DNA of 64,000 nt from Mesorhizobium sophorae (GTDB lineage: Bacteria > Pseudomonadota > Alphaproteobacteria > Rhizobiales > Rhizobiaceae). The position numbers and the translations under genes are program-made. The stretch is from contig NZ_NNRI01000014.1 in assembly GCF_002270415.1 (NCBI RefSeq), positions 1 to 64,000 on the forward strand, read 5' to 3'. Positions 43,648 through 52,100 of the stretch are shown one piece after another (positions within the stretch are counted from its first letter, which is position 1; every line of letters starts with the position of its first letter). A model generated the notes under the pieces. It was not told the origin of the DNA, did not search any database, and saw only the letters and a program-made list of their open reading frames with translations.

Positions 43648-44976
43648 TCAGAAGCCGTTCTTCCCCGGTATCCAGTTGGTGCCGGCCAGCGGCACGCCGG
43701 CCATGGCGGCTGCCTCGATCGTCAGCGCGACGAGGTCCTCGGGTTCGAGATTGTGCAGGCTGTTCTTGCCGCACGCGCGGGCGATAGTCTGAGCTTCCAG
43801 TGTCATCACCTTGAGGTAGTTTGCCAGCCGGCGCCCGGCGGCGACCGGGTCGACGCGCTTCATCAGTTCCGGGTCCTGCGTGGTGATGCCGGCCGGGTCG
43901 CGGCCCTCGTGCCAGTCGTCATAGGCGCCCGCCGTAGTGCCGAGCTCGTTGTACTCGGCCTCCCAGCGCGGATCGTTGTCGCCGAGCGCGACAAGGGCAG
44001 CCGTGCCGATCGAGACCGCATCGACGCCCAGCGCCAATGCCTTGGCGACATCGGCGCCGTTGCGGATGCCGCCGGAGACGATCAACTGCACCTTGCGGTG
44101 CATGCCGAGATCCTGCAGTGCCTGCACCGCCGGCCTGATGCAGGCGAGCGTCGGCTGGCCGACGTTTTCGATGAACACTTCCTGCGTGGCCGCCGTGCCC
44201 CCCTGCATGCCGTCGACGACGACGACATCGGCGCCGGCTTTCACGGCAAGCGCCGTATCGTAGTAGGGGCGGGCGCCGCCGACCTTGACGTAGATCGGCT
44301 TTTCCCAGTCGGTGATTTCGCGCAGTTCGAGGATCTTGATCTCGAGATCGTCGGGCCCGGTCCAGTCGGGGTGGCGCGAGGCCGAGCGCTGGTCGATGCC
44401 TTTCGGCAGCGTGCGCATTTCAGCGACACGATCAGAGATCTTCTGGCCGAGCAGCATGCCGCCGCCGCCGGGCTTGGCGCCCTGGCCGACGACGACTTCG
44501 ATGGCATCGGCACGGCGCAGGTCGCGCAGGTTCATGCCATAGCGCGACGGCAGGTATTGGTAGACCAGCGTCTTCGAATGGCCGCGCTCTTCCTCGGTCA
44601 TGCCGCCATCGCCTGTGGTGGTCGAGGTGCCCGACAGAGTTGCGCCGCGTCCGAGCGCTTCCTTGGCCGGACCGGACAGCGAGCCGAAGCTCATGCCGGC
44701 GACGGTGATCGGGATCTTGAGTTCGATCGGCTTCTTGGCATGGCGCGAGCCCAGCACGACGCTGGTGTCGCAGCGCTCGCGATAGCCTTCCAGCGGATAG
44801 CGCGAAATCGAGGCGCCGAGGAACAGCAGGTCGTCGAAATGCGGCAGCTTGCGCTTGGCGCCGGCGCCACGGATATCGTAGATCCCCGTCGCCGCGGCGC
44901 GGCGGATTTCAGAAAGCGTGTAGTCGTCGAAGGTCGCGGATTTGCGCGGCGTCGTCGGCGGGTTCCTGTAGGTCAT
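43648..44976 (-). CDS. mgsC: N-methylglutamate synthase subunit C (GltB FMN-domain homologue)
   Basis: This 442-residue protein corresponds to the FMN-binding central domain of the large subunit of glutamate synthase. Segments visible are GMSFGSLSGPAKEALG, QGAKPGGGGMLLG, YVKVGGARPYYDTALAVKAG and the FMN region DVVVVDGMQGGTAATQEV. It performs the synthase reaction with MgsA and MgsB, making N-methylglutamate from gamma-glutamylmethylamide and 2-oxoglutarate. It follows mgsB by six bases. Confidence 0.92.
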   Translation of the reverse strand: MTYRNPPTTPRKSATFDDYTLSEIRRAAATGIYDIRGAGAKRKLPHFDDLLFLGASISRYPLEGYRERCDTSVVLGSRHAKKPIELKIPITVAGMSFGSLSGPAKEALGRGATLSGTSTTTGDGGMTEEERGHSKTLVYQYLPSRYGMNLRDLRRADAIEVVVGQGAKPGGGGMLLGQKISDRVAEMRTLPKGIDQRSASRHPDWTGPDDLEIKILELREITDWEKPIYVKVGGARPYYDTALAVKAGADVVVVDGMQGGTAATQEVFIENVGQPTLACIRPAVQALQDLGMHRKVQLIVSGGIRNGADVAKALALGVDAVSIGTAALVALGDNDPRWEAEYNELGTTAGAYDDWHEGRDPAGITTQDPELMKRVDPVAAGRRLANYLKVMTLEAQTIARACGKNSLHNLEPEDLVALTIEAAAMAGVPLAGTNWIPGKNGF

Positions 44977-44982
44977 GCTGCC

Positions 44983-45714
44983 TCAATACGCGTCGGCGTT
45001 GTCGATATTGAAATTGTAGAGCGTGCGCGCCGAGCCGTAGCGTTTGAAGTCCGACGGCTTGACGCCGGTGACGCCGGCACGGTCGAGCAGGCCTTGCAGC
45101 AACTCCAGGTGTTCGGCCCGCATCTCTTTGGCGATGCAGTCGGCACCGAGGCTGTCGACCTTTCCGCGCACGAACAATCGCGCCTCGTAGATGGAATCGC
45201 CCAGCGCATCGCCGGCATCGCCCAGCACCACCAGATTGCCGGACTGCGCCATGAAGGCCGACATGTGGCCGATATTGCCGTGCACGACGATGTCGATGCC
45301 TTTCATCGAAATGCCGCAACGCGACGAGGCATTGCCTTCGATGACCAGCAGGCCACCCTTGCCGGTGGCGCCGGCATACTGGCTGGCATCGCCCTTCACG
45401 GTGATCGAACCCGACATCATGTTCTCGCCGACGCCGGGCCCGGCCGAGCCATGCACGGTGATGGCGCTGCCAGAATTCATGCCGCCGCAATAATAGCCGA
45501 CGCTGCCGCGCACATCGATGGTGACAGGCTGATCGACGCCGACGGCGACCGAATGGTTGCCTTTCGGGTTGAGCACTTCCCACGCCGTCTCGTTCGAGCC
45601 GGGCGCCAGATTGTGCAGGGCCTGGTTGAGCTCGCGCAACGACATCTGGTCGAGGTCGAAGACCCGGGAAGCGTGGTCGTGCGCCGCCGTCTTTGAAAGC
45701 TTGGTTGCCGGCAT
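44983..45714 (-). CDS. mgsB: N-methylglutamate synthase subunit B (GXGXG domain)
   Basis: This 243-residue protein matches the beta-helical GXGXG domain at the C terminus of the glutamate synthase large subunit. Repeated turn motifs such as HGSAGPGVGENMMSG, GSVGYYCGGMNSG and NASSRCGISMKGIDIVVHGN mark the right-handed beta helix. It has no catalytic residues of its own. ATG 45714 lies four bases after the mgsA stop. Confidence 0.92.
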   Translation of the reverse strand: MPATKLSKTAAHDHASRVFDLDQMSLRELNQALHNLAPGSNETAWEVLNPKGNHSVAVGVDQPVTIDVRGSVGYYCGGMNSGSAITVHGSAGPGVGENMMSGSITVKGDASQYAGATGKGGLLVIEGNASSRCGISMKGIDIVVHGNIGHMSAFMAQSGNLVVLGDAGDALGDSIYEARLFVRGKVDSLGADCIAKEMRAEHLELLQGLLDRAGVTGVKPSDFKRYGSARTLYNFNIDNADAY

Positions 45715-45718
45715 GAAC

Positions 45719-46615
45719 TCAATGCTCCCAGAAATAGACGGTTGCGGGCTCGGGTTCCCAGACCCTCGCATTGTCTATGCCGGGCAGTTTGGTCAGCGCG
45801 CGATATTCCGAGCCGAAGGCGACATACTGGTCGGTCTCGGCCATCACGGCGGGCTTGCAGGCGATCGGATCGCGCACCACGCCAAAGCCGTTCTTGGTGC
45901 CGACGACGAAGGTGAAGAAGCCGTCGAGGTCGGAGAGCGTGCCCTCCAGCGCTTCGCCGAGATTCTTGCCATGCGCCATCTGCGAGGAGAGATAGGCGGC
46001 CGCGACCTCGGTGTCGTTTTCGGTCTCGAAGGTCATGCCTTCGCGGATCAGTTCGCGGCGGACATTGTTGTGGTTGGACAGCGAACCATTGTGCACCAGG
46101 CACTGGTCGGCCCCGGTCGAGAACGGATGCGCGCCCATCGTCGTCACCGCCGATTCCGTCGCCATGCGGGTATGGCCGATGCCATGCGTGCCGGTCATGC
46201 TGCGGACATCGAAGCGGTCGACCACCGCCTCGGGCAGGCCGACCTCCTTGTAGATTTCGACCACGTCGCCGGCGCCCATGATGCGGATGTCGGGGCGCAG
46301 CGCCTGGATCGCTTCGCGCGCCTCGTCGATCTTGGCAGGCGTGGTCCTGAGGACCGCATGGGTCGATTTGACAGTGATCGTCACCGGCGTGCCGATGGCC
46401 TTGGCGAGTTCGGCCTCGAGGCCGCGGAAATCGCGTTCCGGCTTGGCCGACTGGATGGTGATCTTGGCCTCATTCCTGGAAGGCGCGCCATAGATGGCGA
46501 TGCCGGCGCTGTCCGGACCCCGATCGCTGAGCGAGATCAGCATCTGCGACAGCATCGAGCCAAGCTGGGGTTCCAGCGACTTGTCCTTCAAAAACAGTCC
46601 GACAATTCCACACAT
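45719..46615 (-). CDS. mgsA: N-methylglutamate synthase subunit A (class II amidotransferase)
   Basis: This 298-residue protein is a class II glutamine amidotransferase homologue. It starts MCGIVGLFL, so Cys2 becomes the N-terminal nucleophile after Met removal. TRMATESAVTTMGAHPFS and VHNGSLSNHNNVRREL complete the active site. It cleaves gamma-glutamylmethylamide and passes methylamine to MgsC. It heads the mgsABC-gmaS-mgdABCD transcription unit; a candidate operator lies 65-80 bases upstream. Confidence 0.93.
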   Translation of the reverse strand: MCGIVGLFLKDKSLEPQLGSMLSQMLISLSDRGPDSAGIAIYGAPSRNEAKITIQSAKPERDFRGLEAELAKAIGTPVTITVKSTHAVLRTTPAKIDEAREAIQALRPDIRIMGAGDVVEIYKEVGLPEAVVDRFDVRSMTGTHGIGHTRMATESAVTTMGAHPFSTGADQCLVHNGSLSNHNNVRRELIREGMTFETENDTEVAAAYLSSQMAHGKNLGEALEGTLSDLDGFFTFVVGTKNGFGVVRDPIACKPAVMAETDQYVAFGSEYRALTKLPGIDNARVWEPEPATVYFWEH

Positions 46616-46679
46616 GTCAGCCTCCCGGTGTTTGCAGCTCTGAGATGATGTACCGAATGAGTCTCCTGAATTCAATCGT

Positions 46680-46695
46680 ATGAAAAAAATATTCC
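46680..46695 (+). promoter_or_regulatory. Candidate amine-regulon operator upstream of mgsA
   Basis: ATGAAAAAAATATTCC matches 13 of 16 bases of the complement of the site ahead of dmm (ATGAAAAAAATTTCAC). It lies between the mgsA start (65 bases away) and the stop of the preceding 109-residue gene. Confidence 0.4.
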
Positions 46696-46700
46696 TCCAG

Positions 46701-47030
46701 TTACGTATGTTTCTCAATGCCGCTCTGCGCACCATCATTGTCTCGCCGGAGCTTGTGAACCCATTTGGCGGTGCGGATGCGGGCTATCCTGTAGGCGTCG
46801 AGGATCGACAACGCATAAATCAGGAAGCCGCCGGCATGACGGCCGACGAAGCTGGCGTCCGGCGGTGCGATCTTGGCGGTGACCCATGCCAGGATCACCA
46901 TGAAGAAAAGAAATTGCAGGCCGCGCACCGGCACGCCCAGAATGACGTGTCCGCTCGCCGGCAGCACGATTGCCGCGCCGAGCACCAGATACGGGTTGGG
47001 AGGGGCGGGTACAGTGACGGAACTGGTCAT
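46701..47030 (-). CDS. Hypothetical small membrane protein
   Basis: This 109-residue protein has two to three hydrophobic segments (YLVLGAAIVLPASGHVILG, FLFFMVILAWVTAKI, FLIYALSILDAYRIARI) and a basic tail. I do not recognise a family. ATG 47030 overlaps the stop of the gene before it by four bases, so the pair are coupled. It is the last of a six-gene membrane operon transcribed with an APC permease, just ahead of mgsA. Confidence 0.75.
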   Translation of the reverse strand: MTSSVTVPAPPNPYLVLGAAIVLPASGHVILGVPVRGLQFLFFMVILAWVTAKIAPPDASFVGRHAGGFLIYALSILDAYRIARIRTAKWVHKLRRDNDGAQSGIEKHT

Positions 47031-47716
47031 GCGGCCTGCCGATCGCTTTTGTTGATGGCGTCGCGAAGTGCCGACACCGACACCAGCAGTCTTTCGATCA
47101 GCTTTGGATCGAGTGTGGCATCCCCAAATTCGGCTTGCCGGAACACGCCGTAGCGTGCCCGCTCGGCCTCGGCCAGCAGCCAGACGATGCGTATGCCCTT
47201 GGGTGTGATCAGCAGTTCCTTGGCGCGCCCTTCGGAGAAGATCTCGACATGGCTGGCGATGATACCTTGAGGAAAACGCGCGCCCCTGCGGTCGGTGCGC
47301 AACACTGCCTCGGCTGGAAATCCCGGAGCCTTCGGCAGCGTATGGTCGAGATGATCGAAATTGGAGAAAGTCGTCGGCGAGCCCGGCCGCATCATCATGT
47401 CGAAGGTGCCGGGCACCGACACGGGCTCGGTGATCGAGACGCTCAGCCAGCGTGCCGGAAGTTTTCGTGTTGCCAGCGTGTCGACGATTGTGCGCACCTG
47501 GACGCGTCGGCCCTTCCAGGAACCTTCCCATGTGATGACACCAGCGGTGCCGTCCGAAACATCGGCAGCGTCGGCAATGACGGTACGAACGCTGGCATGG
47601 TCGATGGCGAGCGCCACTGATGCCCTGTTGCGGCTGGCGCGCGCCAGCCAGGCAAGATGAAGGACGAGGGCCAGGACAATTGCCCCGGCAAAGAGTGCTG
47701 ACGTCACCTCGGACAT
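47027..47716 (-). CDS. Hypothetical membrane-anchored protein
   Basis: This 229-residue protein starts with a single hydrophobic anchor (SALFAGAIVLALVLHLAWLA) and then a soluble part containing TWEGSWKGRRVQVRTIVDTL and SHVEIFSEGRAKELLITPKG. I do not recognise a family. It starts 45 bases after the APC permease stop and overlaps the next gene by four bases. Its place in the permease operon suggests a role in uptake or envelope handling of amines, but nothing catalytic is visible. Confidence 0.75.
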   Translation of the reverse strand: MSEVTSALFAGAIVLALVLHLAWLARASRNRASVALAIDHASVRTVIADAADVSDGTAGVITWEGSWKGRRVQVRTIVDTLATRKLPARWLSVSITEPVSVPGTFDMMMRPGSPTTFSNFDHLDHTLPKAPGFPAEAVLRTDRRGARFPQGIIASHVEIFSEGRAKELLITPKGIRIVWLLAEAERARYGVFRQAEFGDATLDPKLIERLLVSVSALRDAINKSDRQAA

Positions 47717-47761
47717 TTTGTCATGCCAGGCCCGTCCAGGTTACGGACGGGCCTACTCCCA

Positions 47762-49156
47762 TCAATAACCCTGCGGCTTCGGCCACGGCATGGTGAACTG
47801 ATCGCCGCGCCGCACGAACTTGTAGCGGTAGAAATGGAACCATAGCGAGATCAGGAAATAGAAGGCGACCATGGCGATCAGCTGTGAGCCGAAGCCGAGG
47901 AAGATGGCGAAGAAGGTCACCACGCACAGGCAGAACAGCACGATCGCCGGCAGAGGATGGAACGGATGCGTATAGCCGCGGCGGATCGAGCCGAGCGGCC
48001 ATTTCTTCCTGAACATGACGATGTTGATGCTCATGAACGTGTATTGCAGCACGCCCGACAGGATCGAGAAGGTGATCGCCTGGTTGAGGTCGGCGATGAA
48101 GGCGAAGGCCAGCGCGATCGGCAGCAGGAACAGGATCGAGCGATAGGGCGTGCGGTATTTCGGATGCACGGCCGAGAACCATGTCGGCAGGTAGCGGTCG
48201 CGGCCGAGCGAGAACCAGGCGCGCGCCGCATCGTTGATGCAGCCATTGGCGGAGGCAAGTGCTGCAAGCAGCGTCGCGATGAACAACAGGTTCTCAAGCA
48301 ACGGGCTGCCGGTCAGCTTGCCGGCGTCCCACAGCGGGTAATAGGTGATGCCCAGATATTCCCACGGCATCATCGAGGCGCAGACATACCAGGTCATGGC
48401 GGCGGCGATCAAAAGCGTGATCATGCCGGCCATCGTGCCGTAGGGCAGCGAGCGCGCAGGCGAGCGCACTTCCTCGGCCGCTTGCGTCGTGCCCTCGATG
48501 CCGAGATAGTACCAGATGCCGAACTGGAAGGCGGCGATGACGCCGATCCAGCCATAGGGCAGGGCGTTGTCGGGTGTGACCAGTTCGTTGAGCTTCAGCA
48601 CGGCGCCCTGCGTCCACGGGCTGACCGAGAAAAACAGGATGACGATCGAGATGTAGGCGATTGCGGTGATGACGAAGTTGACGTTGAGCGTCATCAGCAC
48701 GCCGCGATAGTTCAGCCATGCCAGCACCACGATGGTGGCGGCGATGAAGGAATTGTGGGTGAGCCCTTCGACCCCCGCCTTGGCGACGATGGTGTCGCCG
48801 AGCAGGATGGCGTCGGACACTTCGAGCATGGTGTAGGCAAAGACCAGGAACAGGGCGACATTGAAGGCCATCAGCGGCCCGACAATGTGCTTTGCCTGCG
48901 CATACTGGCCGCCGGCGGCGGCGACGGTCGATGTCACCTCGGAATCGATCATCGCGACCGAGGTGTAGAGCAGTCCGACGAGCCAGCAGACGATCAGCGC
49001 GGCGAGTGCGCCGCCCTTGTCGGCGGCGAAATTCCAGCCGGTGAATTCGCCGACCAGCACGATGCCGACTCCGAGCGCCCAGACATGGGCCGGGCCGAGC
49101 ACGCGCAGCAGTGAGACCCTGTCCCCGTGGATTACCGGTTCAAGTGTGATCGTCAT
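47762..49156 (-). CDS. APC-family permease of the amine island
   Basis: This 464-residue permease of the amino acid-polyamine-organocation superfamily has about twelve helices. Recognisable are VGIVLVGEFTGWNFAADKGG in the first helix-breaking region and YYLGIEGTTQAAEEVRSPAR in helix 6. It lies in a tight operon after three very small membrane-protein genes (14-base gap to the 53-residue one). Given its location, candidate substrates are methylamine, ethanolamine-like amines or gamma-glutamylmethylamide. The exact substrate is unknown. Confidence 0.88.
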   Translation of the reverse strand: MTITLEPVIHGDRVSLLRVLGPAHVWALGVGIVLVGEFTGWNFAADKGGALAALIVCWLVGLLYTSVAMIDSEVTSTVAAAGGQYAQAKHIVGPLMAFNVALFLVFAYTMLEVSDAILLGDTIVAKAGVEGLTHNSFIAATIVVLAWLNYRGVLMTLNVNFVITAIAYISIVILFFSVSPWTQGAVLKLNELVTPDNALPYGWIGVIAAFQFGIWYYLGIEGTTQAAEEVRSPARSLPYGTMAGMITLLIAAAMTWYVCASMMPWEYLGITYYPLWDAGKLTGSPLLENLLFIATLLAALASANGCINDAARAWFSLGRDRYLPTWFSAVHPKYRTPYRSILFLLPIALAFAFIADLNQAITFSILSGVLQYTFMSINIVMFRKKWPLGSIRRGYTHPFHPLPAIVLFCLCVVTFFAIFLGFGSQLIAMVAFYFLISLWFHFYRYKFVRRGDQFTMPWPKPQGY

Positions 49157-49170
49157 TGTTCAATCCCCAC

Positions 49171-49332
49171 TCAAATCCGGTGTTTTTCGGAAACGGCTTC
49201 CAATTCGCCTTCGCGCGACGAGGTCAGCACCTCTTCTGAGAAGGTCGTGTCGACCTTGAACCAGTCGTAGAGCATCCACAGGGCAAGCACGATCGAGATG
49301 CCCCAGCATGCGTAGGAGAGTGCCATCCACAT
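49171..49332 (-). CDS. 53-residue membrane protein of the permease operon
   Basis: This very short gene starts MWMALSYACWGISIVLALWM and ends in an acidic-basic tail (EVLTSSREGELEAVSEKHRI). One transmembrane helix (about residues 5-22) is clear. A GGGGGA ribosome site lies about six bases ahead of ATG 49332, and the permease starts 14 bases after its stop. Size, coding pattern and tight packing support a real gene. I know of no named family; it looks like an accessory subunit of the permease. Confidence 0.75.
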   Translation of the reverse strand: MWMALSYACWGISIVLALWMLYDWFKVDTTFSEEVLTSSREGELEAVSEKHRI

Positions 49333-49362
49333 GATCGTCCCCCGATTGTTCGTGGAAAGTTT

Positions 49363-49740
49363 TTACTTGTCGTCGAACTTTTCGTTGATGACTTCGCGAT
49401 ATTCGCGGTCGGAGGCGCGGAACAGGAAGACGAAATAACCGATAAGCACCGCGGCCATGATGATCAGCGTTGGCCAGTCGATGACATAGTGGAAGCGGTT
49501 CCGGATGATGTCGTGCGCGGTCTCGGGCGTGTAGCCGAGCTTTTCCCAGATCGAGGCCATGGTCGCGTTCTGGCCGAGCGCCTCCCAGGTCTTGGTATCA
49601 AGTGCGTCGATCGATTTCGCCGCACCCGCCAGCCCGAGTTTCAGCGGCAGCCACAGGGCGACGAAGATGGCGACGACAACGACGACGATATCGAAAATCT
49701 GTCCGGCCTTGCTCTGCTCCGGCGGTTTGTAGCGCGACAT
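49363..49740 (-). CDS. 125-residue membrane protein of the permease operon
   Basis: Two transmembrane helices are visible, FDIVVVVVAIFVALWLPLKL near residues 16-35 and TLIIMAAVLIGYFVFLF near 91-107. The loop between (about 55 residues) is outside or inside the membrane and contains TWEALGQNATMASIWEKLGY. A charged C terminus ends FDDK. It begins 13 bases after the gene before it. No family is recognised; it is likely a partner of the adjacent permease. Confidence 0.8.
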   Translation of the reverse strand: MSRYKPPEQSKAGQIFDIVVVVVAIFVALWLPLKLGLAGAAKSIDALDTKTWEALGQNATMASIWEKLGYTPETAHDIIRNRFHYVIDWPTLIIMAAVLIGYFVFLFRASDREYREVINEKFDDK

Positions 49741-49753
49741 ATCTTCTACCCCT

Positions 49754-50041
49754 TCAGGACTTGCGGTTGCGGAACGCGTCGGCGTTCTTGATGTCGAGCC
49801 CGTAGATGAAGTCCTTGTCTTCCTTGTAGTGCTTGACCATCGCCAGGATGGCGGCCGTGTTGAAGATCAGCACGGCGGCCGCCGCGATCGCGACGACGAC
49901 CTTGATGCCGCTATCGGGGATGTATGGCCACGTCATGAGGAGGACGAAGAGGATCGTCGCCCACAGGCAGACGATCAGGAGCACGGATCCGCGCACGTCG
50001 GAACGGTACAGCGCTTCAATGCGCTGCTGCATGTCTGACAT
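49754..50041 (-). CDS. 95-residue membrane protein, first of the permease operon
   Basis: Two helices are visible, SVLLIVCLWATILFVLLMTW (about 18-37) and VVVAIAAAAVLIFNTAAILA (about 48-67), then a charged tail KHYKEDKDFIYGLDIKNADA. ATG 50041 was chosen for GGGGA eight bases upstream; a start at 50080 adds 13 residues. It opens a six-gene operon divergent from dmmDABC. A candidate operator (50105-50120) lies 64-79 bases upstream. No family is recognised. Confidence 0.78.
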   Translation of the reverse strand: MSDMQQRIEALYRSDVRGSVLLIVCLWATILFVLLMTWPYIPDSGIKVVVAIAAAAVLIFNTAAILAMVKHYKEDKDFIYGLDIKNADAFRNRKS

Positions 50042-50104
50042 CGGTTTTCCCCTTTTTCCGACGCACGGTTCCGAATCCACCGCGCGTCGCCCTCTTTCAA
50101 GAGA

Positions 50105-50120
50105 GTGAAATTTTTTTCAT
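50105..50120 (+). promoter_or_regulatory. Candidate operator between membrane operon and dmmDABC
   Basis: GTGAAATTTTTTTCAT is a near-palindrome (TGAAA...TTTCA type). It is the clearest example of a motif repeated before the amine operons and lies in the divergent promoter region. Confidence 0.5.
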
Positions 50121-50328
50121 AAATTCCGTCCGATTTCCGCAATTGTCAAGCCGATTTTACGTTGGGTTAACCGTTTGCTTCGTGCGACGGATTTTGCCTG
50201 ACAATGAAATTAATTGCTTATGGGTATTGCGGCGCCCGAATGTTTGCGGTCAATATTCGGCCAAAGCCCCCGCCACTGCGCAGGGGGCAGGGAACAGCAA
50301 ACGTTTTTTCGAAACGGAGGACGAGCGG

Positions 50329-51462
50329 ATGACGGCATCCTGGAGATTTTCGACCCTGGCGGATCGCCATCGCGCCCTTGGTTCGAAGCTCGAAGACTGG
50401 AGCGGCATGGGGACTGCCTGGACCTACGACAAGGACGCCGACGAAGAGTACGTCGCCATCCGCACCAAGGCAGGGCTGATGGATGTTTCGGGCCTCAAGA
50501 AGGTCCACATCACCGGGCCACACGCCTCGCACCTGATCGATCTGGCCACCACGCGTGACGTCGAGAAGATCTATCCCGGCAAGTCGGCCTATGCCTGCAT
50601 GCTGAACGAGGCGGGAAAGTTCACCGACGACTGCATCCTCTACCGCACCGGACCGAATTCCTGGATGGTCGTGCATGGCTCCGGAACCGGCCATGAGGAG
50701 TTGCAGCGCGCTTCCGTCGGGCGCGACGTCTCCTTGCGCTTCGATGACAATCTGCATGACCTGTCGCTACAGGGACCGACCGCTGTCGATTACCTGGCCA
50801 AGCATGTGCCTGCTATTCGCGATCTCAACTATTTCCATCACATGCAGACGCAGCTGTTCGGCTTTCCGGTGATGATTTCACGCACCGGCTACACCGGCGA
50901 GCGCGGCTACGAGATCTTCTGCCGTGGCCAGGATGCCGGCACGATCTGGGACAGGATTCTCGACGAGGGCAAGAGCGCCGGCATCATTCCGTGCCGCTTC
51001 ACCACGCTCGACATGCTGCGCGTCGAGAGCTACCTCTTGTTCTATCCCTACGACAATTCGCAGAAATACCCCTTCGACAACGAAGGTCCCGGCGACACGC
51101 TGTGGGAGCTCGGCCTCGACTTCACCGTCAGCCCTGGCAAGACTGGCTTCCGTGGTGCCGAGGAGCATTACCGCCTCAAGGGCAAGGAACGCTTCAAGAT
51201 TTATGGCGTTCTGCTCGACGGCAAGGAGCCGGCCGACGAGGGCGCGCCGGTATATCGCGACCGCAAGAAGGTCGGCGTGGTGACCTGCGCCATGTATTCG
51301 CCGCTGGTCAAGAAATCCATGGGCATCGCCCGGCTCGACGTCGACTGCGCGGTCAAGGACACCAAGCTCGAGATTCGCAACAAAAGCGGTTCGATCAAGG
51401 CGACGGCGCAGCCGCTCCCCTTCGACGATCCCAAGAAGACCAAGCGCACGGCCAAAGGTTGA
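50329..51462 (+). CDS. dmmD: GcvT-like folate protein of dimethylamine oxidation
   Basis: This 377-residue stand-alone GcvT-family protein has the aminomethyltransferase look: EEYVAIRTKAGLMDVSGLKK, ISRTGYTGERGYEIFCRGQD and a C-terminal VVTCAMYSPLVKKSMGIARL. It likely binds tetrahydrofolate and captures the formaldehyde set free when dimethylamine is demethylated. The order GcvT - DmmA - reductase - DUF3445 matches the dmmDABC operon described in marine alphaproteobacteria. ATG 50329 has ACGGAGGA upstream. An aminomethyltransferase for another substrate is the alternative. Confidence 0.8.
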   Translation: MTASWRFSTLADRHRALGSKLEDWSGMGTAWTYDKDADEEYVAIRTKAGLMDVSGLKKVHITGPHASHLIDLATTRDVEKIYPGKSAYACMLNEAGKFTDDCILYRTGPNSWMVVHGSGTGHEELQRASVGRDVSLRFDDNLHDLSLQGPTAVDYLAKHVPAIRDLNYFHHMQTQLFGFPVMISRTGYTGERGYEIFCRGQDAGTIWDRILDEGKSAGIIPCRFTTLDMLRVESYLLFYPYDNSQKYPFDNEGPGDTLWELGLDFTVSPGKTGFRGAEEHYRLKGKERFKIYGVLLDGKEPADEGAPVYRDRKKVGVVTCAMYSPLVKKSMGIARLDVDCAVKDTKLEIRNKSGSIKATAQPLPFDDPKKTKRTAKG

Positions 51463-51503
51463 GGCATAATCAACAGCGAGGGGTTCGAGGCACGAAGACT
51501 TAA

Positions 51504-52100
51504 ATGGCAGCCAAAAGCATCATCAGCCGGCCCGTTTACGGAACGCTGTCTCCACAGCCCGGCAAGCACCATCTTTTCGTTGCAGATGCGGAGGGCGCGC
51601 TGGCTATAGGGGAGATGGCCGAGCGGACCCCGCCAGGGTTTTTCGACGGGGCCGAAATCGTCTTCATCCCTGGCCCTGACCGCAAACACGTTGCCGCGCT
51701 CGAAGCGCTGAAGCCGGCGCAGTTTCATGAGGCGCCGTCCTTTGCCAGCCTGCTGCCGCGGCTCAGGCAGACGTTGGCCAATGCGCATATGGGCCTGCGC
51801 CTCTATCTCTCCGGCACCGAAGGCCTGATCGGCCAGGCGATGCAGGCCGCCCTTGAAGCCGGCATCGATCACACCTCGATCCAGACCGAGCATCGCGGCT
51901 CGCTGGCACGGCGCATGCAGTGCGTGCATTGCAAGGGCATCACCGAGAACGTGACGACGCAGCCGGCGACCTGCGCGCATTGCGGCCTGCTGCTTCTGGT
52001 GCGCGACCATTATTCCAGGCGCATCGCGGCGTTCCAGGGTGTCTGCATCAATGCCGAGGATCGCAGCGAGATTCCTCCGATGGAGGAGATTTTTCGATGA
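51504..52100 (+). CDS. dmmA: Dimethylamine monooxygenase subunit, DmmA family
   Basis: This 198-residue protein has a C-terminal zinc-ribbon-like region with two CxxC motifs (MQCVHCKG, then TCAHCG) followed by LLLVRDHYSRRIAAFQG. This fits the DmmA family, a small subunit of dimethylamine monooxygenase. The N-terminal part (ISRPVYGTLSPQPGKHHLFV) is of unknown role. Its stop overlaps the next start (ATGA). Its role in electron transfer or assembly is inferred. Confidence 0.75.
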   Translation: MAAKSIISRPVYGTLSPQPGKHHLFVADAEGALAIGEMAERTPPGFFDGAEIVFIPGPDRKHVAALEALKPAQFHEAPSFASLLPRLRQTLANAHMGLRLYLSGTEGLIGQAMQAALEAGIDHTSIQTEHRGSLARRMQCVHCKGITENVTTQPATCAHCGLLLLVRDHYSRRIAAFQGVCINAEDRSEIPPMEEIFR

